Shown piece after piece: positions 8,839 to 15,808 of a stretch of 64,000 nt of DNA (position 1 is the stretch's first letter; the number at the start of each line of letters is the position of its first letter). Under the pieces are notes generated by a model. The model was given only the letters and a program-made list of their open reading frames with translations, made no database searches and was not told where the DNA came from. The stretch comes from Streptomyces sp. HD (GTDB lineage: Bacteria > Actinomycetota > Actinomycetes > Streptomycetales > Streptomycetaceae): assembly GCF_028369295.1 (NCBI RefSeq), contig NZ_JAQMYP010000005.1, positions 248,001 to 312,000 of the forward strand, written 5' to 3'. Position numbers and translations under genes: made by a program.

Positions 8839-9537
8839 TTGGGCTGGATCATCTTTTTCGCCGTCATCCTGGCGCCGTCCCTGATCGGCTTGACCTTCGC
8901 GGTCCGCACCGCCCGCCGGGTCGGCAAGGCGGACCGGGCGATGCGTGCCCTTGCTGCCCGTCCTGGCTGGGAGCAGCTCAAACGCGACAAGGACGGGGCG
9001 CAGTGGGCCGGTTACGCGGTCCACTTCCCCTGGCTGCTGCGCGCACGGCACGGGACCACCGTGACCGGCCCGCTCGGCGGGCACCAGGTCACCGTCGCCA
9101 GGCTCGTCGAGAACCTGACGAGCAAGGTCGACGCCCACTGGTTGGTCGTCGTGTTCGACGTGCCGGGCAGCGGACAGAGCCTGCGTCTGGAGCGCAACTG
9201 GAGTGCGGCGGAGCTCGGGCTCACCTTCCAGATGGATGCGCCGTACCTGCCGATGAGCGACGACCGCGCGGGGACGACCGAGCGGTTCTACGCCTCGGAG
9301 CTGCCCGAGCGCCTGGTCAAGCTCGCCGGACCGGCGGTCTCGATGACGAACGACGGGGTCTGCTTCGTCCACCACCCGCTGCCGGACGTGGTGGACATGG
9401 ACGGGCTGCTGGAGGAACTGGCCGGGATGCTTCCGGACCTCGTCGCGCTCGCCGGGGGGCCGGGCTCAGAGGGTGGGGAAGACGGCCGTGAAGAACAGCC
9501 ACAACAGGACGGCCCAGAAGAGCGCCGCGGCCAGTGA
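8839..9537 (+). CDS. Single-pass membrane protein of unknown function
   Basis: 232 aa. The start is TTG 8839 (MGWIIFFAVILAPSLIGLTF), chosen because it follows GAAGGG at good spacing and opens directly into an N-terminal transmembrane helix; upstream sequence in the frame is not protein-like. After the helix comes a basic stretch (RTARRVGKAD) and a soluble, probably cytoplasmic, domain of about 190 aa containing VDAHWLVVVFDVPGSGQSLRLERNW. The C-terminus is very hydrophilic (Glu/Gln/Gly-rich). Its last 72 bases overlap the end of the convergent zinc-ribbon membrane protein gene. I recognise no family. The upstream box is shared with that convergent neighbour. Confidence 0.75.
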   Translation: MGWIIFFAVILAPSLIGLTFAVRTARRVGKADRAMRALAARPGWEQLKRDKDGAQWAGYAVHFPWLLRARHGTTVTGPLGGHQVTVARLVENLTSKVDAHWLVVVFDVPGSGQSLRLERNWSAAELGLTFQMDAPYLPMSDDRAGTTERFYASELPERLVKLAGPAVSMTNDGVCFVHHPLPDVVDMDGLLEELAGMLPDLVALAGGPGSEGGEDGREEQPQQDGPEERRGQ

Positions 9538-10020
9538 GACGAGCAGGGAGCTGCGCCACTTCAGTACCAGGAACGGGAACAGCACCAGGGCCGCCCAAGA
9601 CCCGGCCACGTCGATGGTCATGCGGGCGGCCTCGCCCAGGGTGCCGGCGCGCCCGGAGGCGATACGCCGCAGCAGCCGCTGGGAGACGAAGCCGTACAGT
9701 CCGAAGACGACCGGGAAGAACCACAGGGGTGTGATCGTGACCAGCTCGGACTCCGAGAACTCGTTGAACATGACCATGTAGATGAGCCCGGCCCCCATGA
9801 GGCCGCCGACCAGCGCGGTCACGTAGAGGGCGGTCAGCGCGACCGGCTCGGTGGCACCGGCCGGCGCGGTCACGGGCGAGGCATACGGAACATCGGTCTG
9901 CGGGACCCGGACCACTTGGTGACAGTGGGGGCAGCGGGCGTCCTGCCCCGCCCGGTCGGCCGGAGCCGAGATCAAATGCCCGCAGGAGGCATGGAATTCC
10001 ATCTGGTGACCCGGGTTCAT
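9466..10020 (-). CDS. Zinc-ribbon membrane protein
   Basis: 184 aa from ATG 10020, preceded by AGGAAAGG. The N-terminal 40 residues form a zinc-ribbon-like element: HASCGHLISAP and, later, ARCPHCHQVVRVP, as in the treble-clef ribbons of bacterial membrane proteins. Several transmembrane segments follow (LTALYVTALVGGLMGAGLIYMV, ITPLWFFPVVFGLYGF, SWAALVLFPFLVL, LLVSLAAALFWAVLLWLFFTAV). It is convergent and 3'-overlapping with the gene at 8839-9537, and both carry the same upstream box, suggesting co-regulation. Molecular function unknown. Confidence 0.78.
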   Translation of the reverse strand: MNPGHQMEFHASCGHLISAPADRAGQDARCPHCHQVVRVPQTDVPYASPVTAPAGATEPVALTALYVTALVGGLMGAGLIYMVMFNEFSESELVTITPLWFFPVVFGLYGFVSQRLLRRIASGRAGTLGEAARMTIDVAGSWAALVLFPFLVLKWRSSLLVSLAAALFWAVLLWLFFTAVFPTL

Positions 10021-10318
10021 GCGTTGCCTTTCCTGTACCGCTGGAGGAGCGATCTTCGCAGCGGGGCCATGGCATCGACATCCGGGAAACCACGTAGTGG
10101 ACCACGTAGACGTGTGGACCCACGCGGACGGTGACGGCTCGTCACTCCTCCCACGGTCGCCAGTCGCCCTCGTCGTCCCTGCGCCACAGGCTGATTTCCG
10201 CGCTCGCGCGGCGCCGTACGCAGTTCGTCCCGAGCCGGCCAGTTCTCCGGTTCCCCGCGAGCGGCGGAGCCGTGGCCGCAGCGCAGGAGCGAGACGCGAT
10301 AACGCCCCGCCCCGCGGC
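10021..10318. other. Intergenic region with conserved box, no gene supported
   Basis: 298 bases between the start of the zinc-ribbon gene and the end of the first kinase gene, both on the minus strand. It contains the conserved box at 10077-10096 and, just upstream of it on the minus strand, a second partial copy of its core (CTACGTGGTCCAC). No coding frame is convincing. Confidence 0.6.
10077..10096 (-). promoter_or_regulatory. Conserved upstream box, copy B
   Basis: Minus-strand sequence TACGTGGTTTCCCGGATGTC, ending 56 bases before the ATG at 10020. One mismatch in 20 to copy A. A further TACGTGG lies 12 bases upstream of it, so the site may hold two half-sites for a dimeric regulator. Confidence 0.55.
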
Positions 10319-12487
10319 TCAGGTCGTGGCGTCCTCGAACTGGCCCAGAAAGCGGAAGCGGCCACCGGACGCCTGGAAGAGGTACATCGCCTTCGTGGTG
10401 TAGCCGGTGCTTGAGTCCGTGTAGCGCAGCCGCTTGGTGATTCCTCGATAGTCGGTCTCCCGCAGCCGCCCCACGAGCGGGCCCCGTTCAGTGAGGGACG
10501 CGCCCAGCGCCGTCAGCGCGCGGGCCACGAAGAGCGTCGCATCGTAGGCCTCCGCGGAGTACCAGGGCGGGGCGGCGCCGAAGCGGTGGCGGTAGGCGGC
10601 GACGAAGGACTTCGCGGCCGTCACACGGGTCGGATCGAGGAAGGCGGTGGCGAAGACCCAGCCCTCGGCGGCGTCCCCGGCCGTGGTGAAGAAGCGGGAG
10701 TCGAGAGCGCGTTGGGTGGCCAGCCGGGCTCCGGAGTAGCCGGCCGCCCGCAGCGCTCGCGCCAGTTTCGCCGCGCGGGCGTGGCCTCCGGCGAACAGCA
10801 CCGCGTCCGCCTCCCAGTCGGTCACCGACTCGGCCAGGGCACGGAAGTCGTCAGCCGTGTCGTCCTCGGCGGCGAGGGTGCGCCGAGTCGTGGTGCGCTG
10901 TCCGGATCGGAGCGCCTGGGCGACGCCTGCGCAGAGCTCCCAGCTGAAGTCGCCTTCGGCCGCGTCGTCGATCAGCACCGTTCTGCGCGTTCGGACGGTG
11001 CGGACGAGGTGGGCGACCAGGGGTGCCGCCAAGAAGCGGTCGGGGGGCCGAGTGGCCGCGTACATCCGGTACCTTGCGGCGGACACCCCGTCGAGTCCGA
11101 CCGACACGCAGACCATGGGCAGCAGTGCTTTCCGGTACTGCTCAAGGACGGCCCTGGCACAGGCGTCGGTGGTCGGCCCGATCACCGCGCGGACCCGGTC
11201 GTCGGCCGACAACTGCCGCGCGATCCGCTGTGCCCGGGCGGTGCTGCCCGCGTCGTCGTGCACCTGGAGGACGAGGTCGAAGCCGCGGTCGGCACGGGAG
11301 TTGAGGTGGTCGACGGCGAGCCGGACACCGTTCTCCTGCGCCAGGCCGGACGTCTTCTGATCTCCCGTCAGATCGGCGTGCAGGGCGACCACCTGCTGCG
11401 CAAGCCGTGTGCCGCCCCCTTGTGCCGGGGCGCGGCGGGGACGACCCGCGGTCCACCAGGCGGCCGTGGCGCCGGCCGCCACGACTCCGGCGGTCGAGCC
11501 CAGCACCAACAGGCGGCGCCGCGTGGCGCCCTTCGGCCCTTCCTGCGAGCCCGCCACCGTGTCCGCGCCTGCCGGGGCGCCGGACACCTCGGTCGCCTCG
11601 ACCGCGGGCAGGGCGAGGACGGCGGCCGAACGGCGTGCGATCAGCCGGGTGAGCGACTCCGGCACCCATCCCCCGGCCTCACCCGCACGGTCCAGAGCCG
11701 CCCGGACCTCGGACACGCCGGGGCGGGCGCCGGGCTCCTTCGCCAGGCAGTCCCGCAGCAGCGGCAGCAACGGCGCCGGTACGGCGTCCAGGTCCGCCTC
11801 GTCGTGGACCGTACGCACCAGCACCTCGGCCGCCGAGCCCCATCCGAAGGGGCGCTCGCCCGTCACCGCGTACGCCAGCAGACAGCCGAGCGAGAAGACA
11901 TCGCTGGCCGGCCCGATCTCCCGGCCCCGCCCCTGGGCCTGCTCGGGGGAGAGGAACCCGGGGGAGCCGACCACCATCCCGCTGGCGGTGAGCGCGGTGT
12001 CCTCCGGCGGCCGGGCGATCCCGAAGTCGATCATCCGCGGCCCGTCGACCGCGAGCAGCACATTGGCGGGCTTGACGTCCCGGTGCACCAGACCCGCCCC
12101 GTGCACCGCCTCCAACGCCTCGGCCAGCCGCGCCCCCAGGACACGGGCACTCCGGTACGGCAGCGGGCCGCACTCCTCCACCGCCTCCGCGAGGGAGGGC
12201 CCCGGCACGAACTCCGTGGCCAGCCACGGCGACTCCGCGTCAGGGTCCGCGTCGAGCAGCGGTACGACCCAGGGGTTCGCCACCCGGCTCCCCGTCTCCA
12301 CCTCGCGGCGGAAGCGGGCCCGAAAGCCCGGGTCGTCCGCGTGCGCGGCGCGGATGACCTTCACCGCGGCGAGCGAACCTCCCCCGGAGCGGGCCAGGTA
12401 GACCACGCCCATGCCGCCCGCGCCGAGGCGGCGCAGCAGCCGGTAACCCGCGATCCTGGCCGGGTCGGCTCCGCGCAACGGCTCCAT
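10319..12487 (-). CDS. Ser/Thr protein kinase fused to an extracytoplasmic substrate-binding domain (kinase 1)
   Basis: 722 aa from ATG 12487 (a TTG is in frame 3 bases earlier). Residues 12-270 are a complete Hanks-type kinase: glycine loop LGAGGMGVVY (21-30), Lys43 in AVKVI, HRDVKPAN with catalytic Asp137, DFG at 154-156 and SPEQ. A twin-arginine-like RRR precedes a single transmembrane helix at about 325-348. The remaining 355 residues resemble type I periplasmic-binding proteins of branched-chain amino acid transporters (VVALHADLTGDQKTSG, NGVRLAVDHLNS, VRAVIGPTTDACARAV). This architecture is annotated elsewhere as bifunctional kinase/ABC substrate-binding protein. It begins 11 bases after the stop of kinase 2, so translation is probably coupled. 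Confidence 0.92.
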   Translation of the reverse strand: MEPLRGADPARIAGYRLLRRLGAGGMGVVYLARSGGGSLAAVKVIRAAHADDPGFRARFRREVETGSRVANPWVVPLLDADPDAESPWLATEFVPGPSLAEAVEECGPLPYRSARVLGARLAEALEAVHGAGLVHRDVKPANVLLAVDGPRMIDFGIARPPEDTALTASGMVVGSPGFLSPEQAQGRGREIGPASDVFSLGCLLAYAVTGERPFGWGSAAEVLVRTVHDEADLDAVPAPLLPLLRDCLAKEPGARPGVSEVRAALDRAGEAGGWVPESLTRLIARRSAAVLALPAVEATEVSGAPAGADTVAGSQEGPKGATRRRLLVLGSTAGVVAAGATAAWWTAGRPRRAPAQGGGTRLAQQVVALHADLTGDQKTSGLAQENGVRLAVDHLNSRADRGFDLVLQVHDDAGSTARAQRIARQLSADDRVRAVIGPTTDACARAVLEQYRKALLPMVCVSVGLDGVSAARYRMYAATRPPDRFLAAPLVAHLVRTVRTRRTVLIDDAAEGDFSWELCAGVAQALRSGQRTTTRRTLAAEDDTADDFRALAESVTDWEADAVLFAGGHARAAKLARALRAAGYSGARLATQRALDSRFFTTAGDAAEGWVFATAFLDPTRVTAAKSFVAAYRHRFGAAPPWYSAEAYDATLFVARALTALGASLTERGPLVGRLRETDYRGITKRLRYTDSSTGYTTKAMYLFQASGGRFRFLGQFEDATT

Positions 12488-12497
12488 CAACGCCCCA

Positions 12498-14813
12498 TCA
12501 GGTGGCGACCTGGTACGGCGCCGGGCCCTGGTACGCCAACCTGCCGCCCTCGACCTTCCACAGGTGGACCCCGCTGCCGTCGGCCACCAGTGCCCCGGTC
12601 TCCTTGTTGAACGCGAGGTTGCGGGCGATGCCCTTGTACGACCCCGAGCGCAGTGCCGTCGTCAGAGTCTGCCGGGTACGGCGCCCGACGCTCAGCGAGC
12701 GCAGCGTCTTCACGGCGAACTGCGCCACGTCGTACGTCTCCACGGCGTACCGCTCCGGCTCCGCGCCGAAGAGCTCGCGGTGGGCGGCCCTGAACGCCTT
12801 CGCCTCGGGCGCCACGGTGGCGTCCATGGCCGGTGCGACGATCACCCAGCCGTCGGCCGCGTCCCCCGCGGCGGACAGGAACCGGACGTCGAGCACCCCT
12901 TGGGCGGCGGCCCTGGCTCCCGGGAAGTCACGGCGGTGCAGTTCCCGGGCCAGCAGCGCGGCCCGGTCGTGGTAACCGGCGAAGACCACCGAGTCGGCGC
13001 CCCCGTCCAGCAGGGCGTCCAGGGTCGGCCCGAAGTCGGTGCGCAGCGCGCTGACCACCTTGGGCACGGCCGGCAGCGGGACCTTGCGCAGGATATCGGC
13101 GAGGGTGCTGCTGATCTCCCAGGCGTAGGCGTCCGCCGCCCGGTCGTCGACGATCCCGACCGTGCGCGACTTCGCCGTACCGCGCAGGTACGCGTCCAGA
13201 TAGAGGGGCAGGATCGTGTCCGTCACCCGGGTGTGCAGGAAGGACCGGCTGCCCATCACCTGCAGCACGGTGGCGCCGGGTGTCACCGCGATCAGCGGCA
13301 GCGACGCGGCGTCGTACGTCGCCAGCGAGGCCAGGGCGGTGGCGTCAGTGGTGGGACCGATCACCGCCAGCACGGAACGGTCGGCGACGAGCTCCTTGGC
13401 CGCCTCGGGTGCCCGGGCCGGATCACCACCGTCGTCCACCGTCTTCACGGCGAGCGTGAAGGGCTTGCCCGCACGGGAGTTGAACTCGTGGACCGCGAGC
13501 CGCAGCCCTCGTTCCTGAGCCCGGCCGACCGCCTTCTGATCACCCGTCAGGTCGGCGTGCAGACCGAGGGTGTACACCGGAGCGGTGGCCGTCGGCGTGG
13601 CGTCGTCCTCCCCGCCGCCGTCACCGTCGAGCCCCGCCCACGCCGCCAGTCCACCCCCGGCCGCGACGACCGCCGCGCCTCCGGCCAGGAGCAGGAACCG
13701 TCGTCTGCCGACGGTACGAGCCGCCGACTGCGCGGCCGCGGTGTCCGGCCCGGCGGTGCCGGCGGACGCGGGGTCGACCTCGGTCTCGTCGACGGCGGGC
13801 AGGGCGAGCCCGGCTGCCGAGCGCTCCGCGATCAGCCGGACCAACGGCTCGGGCAACCAGGCATCGTCCGCGGGGAGTTGCCCGCCGGTCGCCTGCTCGG
13901 CCTCGCCGTCGGCGACCGCATCCGGCGCATCGGTGTCCTGCGGGGGCGCGGGACGCTCCGCCCGCAGCGCCTCCCGTGGGTCGGGTGGCGCCTCGGACGC
14001 GGCGACCGTGTGCGTCCCCGACAGCGCCTCCGACAGCGCCTCCGCCGTAGGCCGCAGTTGCGGGTCCTTCTCCAGGCAGCCGCGCACCACCTCGGCGAGC
14101 GGCCGGGGTACGCCCTCCAGGTCCGGGGCGTCGTGCACCGTGCGGTACAGCAGCGCGTCCAGCGAGCCGGTGCCGAACGGAGGGCGGCCGGTGGCCGCGA
14201 AAGCCAGCACGCAGCCGAGCGAGAAGATGTCGCCGGACGCGCCCAACTCCCCTGTGTCCCCGGCCTGTTCGGGTGGCAGGAAGCCGGGGGTTCCGACCAC
14301 CACGCCGGTCGAGGTGAGCGCGGTGTCCTGCGGATCGCGGGCCACACCGAAATCGATCAGCCGGGGCCCGTCGAGCGCCAGCAGCACATTGCCCGGCTTG
14401 ACGTCCCGGTGCACGAGGCCGACGCCGTGCAGGTCCCCCAATGCCTGGGCGAGCCGCGTCCCCAGTACGCGCAGGCTCCGTAGAGGCAACGGCCCGTGGG
14501 CCGCGACGGCCTCACCGAGCGAGGGCCCCGGCACGAAGGCGGTGGCCAGCCAGGGCTGCGCCGCATCCGGGTCCGCGTCGACGAGGGGCGCCACCCAGGG
14601 ACTGGTCATCCGACGGGCCGTCTCCGCCTCCCTGCGGAACCGTTCCCGGAAGCCGGCGTCCTCGGCGTACTCGGCCTGGATCACCTTCAGCGCGACCAGC
14701 GAACCGCCGGCCGAGCGGGCCAGGTAGACCACGCCCATCCCGCCCGCGCCGAGCCGCCCGAGCAGCCGATGACCCGCCAGTCTGGACGGGTCGGAGGTAC
14801 GCAGCGGGTCCAT
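12498..14813 (-). CDS. Ser/Thr protein kinase fused to an extracytoplasmic substrate-binding domain (kinase 2)
   Basis: 771 aa, a tandem paralogue of the following gene. Start ATG 14813 overlaps the lipoprotein stop codon by one base (TGATG), with AAGGGGA just before it. Kinase motifs: LGAGGMGVVY, Lys43 in ALKVI, HRDVKPGN, DFG and PPEQ. A longer juxtamembrane linker, rich in Pro, Ala and acidic residues, leads to a helix at about 373-392 (LLLAGGAAVVAAGGGLAAWAG), then a type I periplasmic-binding-like domain from residue 413 (LGLHADLTGDQKAVGRAQE, AVIGPTTDATALASL). The likely role is sensing an amino-acid-like ligand outside and phosphorylating cytoplasmic targets. Ligand and targets are unknown. 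Confidence 0.92.
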   Translation of the reverse strand: MDPLRTSDPSRLAGHRLLGRLGAGGMGVVYLARSAGGSLVALKVIQAEYAEDAGFRERFRREAETARRMTSPWVAPLVDADPDAAQPWLATAFVPGPSLGEAVAAHGPLPLRSLRVLGTRLAQALGDLHGVGLVHRDVKPGNVLLALDGPRLIDFGVARDPQDTALTSTGVVVGTPGFLPPEQAGDTGELGASGDIFSLGCVLAFAATGRPPFGTGSLDALLYRTVHDAPDLEGVPRPLAEVVRGCLEKDPQLRPTAEALSEALSGTHTVAASEAPPDPREALRAERPAPPQDTDAPDAVADGEAEQATGGQLPADDAWLPEPLVRLIAERSAAGLALPAVDETEVDPASAGTAGPDTAAAQSAARTVGRRRFLLLAGGAAVVAAGGGLAAWAGLDGDGGGEDDATPTATAPVYTLGLHADLTGDQKAVGRAQERGLRLAVHEFNSRAGKPFTLAVKTVDDGGDPARAPEAAKELVADRSVLAVIGPTTDATALASLATYDAASLPLIAVTPGATVLQVMGSRSFLHTRVTDTILPLYLDAYLRGTAKSRTVGIVDDRAADAYAWEISSTLADILRKVPLPAVPKVVSALRTDFGPTLDALLDGGADSVVFAGYHDRAALLARELHRRDFPGARAAAQGVLDVRFLSAAGDAADGWVIVAPAMDATVAPEAKAFRAAHRELFGAEPERYAVETYDVAQFAVKTLRSLSVGRRTRQTLTTALRSGSYKGIARNLAFNKETGALVADGSGVHLWKVEGGRLAYQGPAPYQVAT

Positions 14814-15631
14814 CACTTCCCCTTCAAGCGCTGCTGGACGCGCGCCAGCATCTGCCCCAGGGCGTCGGCGCCCAGTTGTTGGAGTTCCTGCTCGGTGTGC
14901 CCCTTCGCGCCCGTCACGGAGACGGCCACGACGACCGTGCCAAGCCGGGCGACCATCCACCGGTACGGCTGCGCGGCACCGTCCTTCTCGACGTACTGCC
15001 CGGCCTCCAGCACGGAGTCGTCGGCGTACTCCTGCTCGCGGGCGCCGAAGGGGGTGCCGAGCGAGTTCAGGCCCGTGATCCGGGCGTCGGCCCGGGGCCG
15101 CTGCTCCGGGCAGCGCAGGACTTCCTCCAGGGTGGTGCTCAGTTGTTCGTCGGCGCCGAGGGCGGAGGAGTGCGCGGTGGCCGCGGCGGTCACCTTGACG
15201 GCCCCCTTGGAGCCGCCGGCGGGCAGCAGGCTGTAGCGGGACAGGCTGGCCAGCACTCCCCGAGGGGCCTTCTCCCGCTCCCAGCGGCAGCCGTCGTCCA
15301 GCACGGCCCAGGTGCCCGGCCGGCTCACGGCCGGATCCTGGGCGACGAAGCCCCGCCCCCAGTCACCCGGAGCGAACACCACCGACTCCACGAGCCGCTG
15401 TCCGTCCTTCGAGGTTCTGGGGACGAGGGACGCGTCGGGTGTGAGGACGGGGGTGGCCGTCGACCCGCCCGACGGCGGCGCCGTGGCCTGCGGCGAGGCG
15501 GTGCGCGCGGATGTCCCGGGCCGCGGTGAGGAGCCGCCGTCCGCCCCCTGGGCCGAACACCCGGTCAGCAGACTCCCCGTCACCAGGAGCGTCACCCAAC
15601 TACCCCGTACGCCACGGGCGTTGTCTCTCAC
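14813..15631 (-). CDS. Lipoprotein of the kinase-receptor operon
   Basis: 272 aa from GTG 15631, with GAGGGG at good spacing. The signal peptide ends in the lipobox LLTGC, so the mature protein begins at that Cys and is anchored to the outer face of the membrane. A low-complexity Ser/Thr/Pro/Ala linker follows, then a globular domain (DGQRLVESVVFAPGDWGRGF; RYSLLPAGG; RWMVARLGTVVVAVSVTGAK). The shape is like lipoproteins associated with Ser/Thr kinases, but I recognise no named family. It is first in an operon with the two kinase receptors and overlaps the next start by one base, suggesting a shared signalling role. Confidence 0.8.
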   Translation of the reverse strand: MRDNARGVRGSWVTLLVTGSLLTGCSAQGADGGSSPRPGTSARTASPQATAPPSGGSTATPVLTPDASLVPRTSKDGQRLVESVVFAPGDWGRGFVAQDPAVSRPGTWAVLDDGCRWEREKAPRGVLASLSRYSLLPAGGSKGAVKVTAAATAHSSALGADEQLSTTLEEVLRCPEQRPRADARITGLNSLGTPFGAREQEYADDSVLEAGQYVEKDGAAQPYRWMVARLGTVVVAVSVTGAKGHTEQELQQLGADALGQMLARVQQRLKGK

Positions 15632-15694
15632 GCATTCCCCTCTGCACCGCTCAAGTTGTCCGACTGGTCGAACATAGACGGCGGCGGGGGCAGG

Positions 15695-15789
15695 GGCCTC
15701 AGTGGAAACACGTAATCGACTACGGGTTTCGCCATGTCGCTGGGTGTTCGGTGCGGAGGTGGCCGGGAGTACGTGGTTCCACGGATGTG
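15695..15789. promoter_or_regulatory. Cluster of box-like elements (copies C and D)
   Basis: Three relatives of the TACGTGGTTTCC box lie here: TACGTGGTTCCACGGATGTG on the plus strand at 15770-15789 (copy C), TACGTGTTTCCACTGA on the minus strand from 15714 leftwards (copy D, about 65 bases before the lipoprotein start), and a degenerate TACGGGTTTCGCCATGTC on the plus strand at 15721-15738. Copy D is placed like copies A and B relative to a gene start. Copies on the plus strand do not precede a gene, so some may act as binding sites rather than promoters. Confidence 0.4.
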
Positions 15790-15808
15790 CCAGTCCTCAC
15801 GGCACCGC

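Noticed and set aside
9003..9491. Long alternative frames within the 8839 gene and similar long frames inside the kinases, carboxylase, KatG and NHL genes
   Set aside because: These are Arg/Ala/Pro-rich shadow frames caused by high GC; none has family motifs or good starts.
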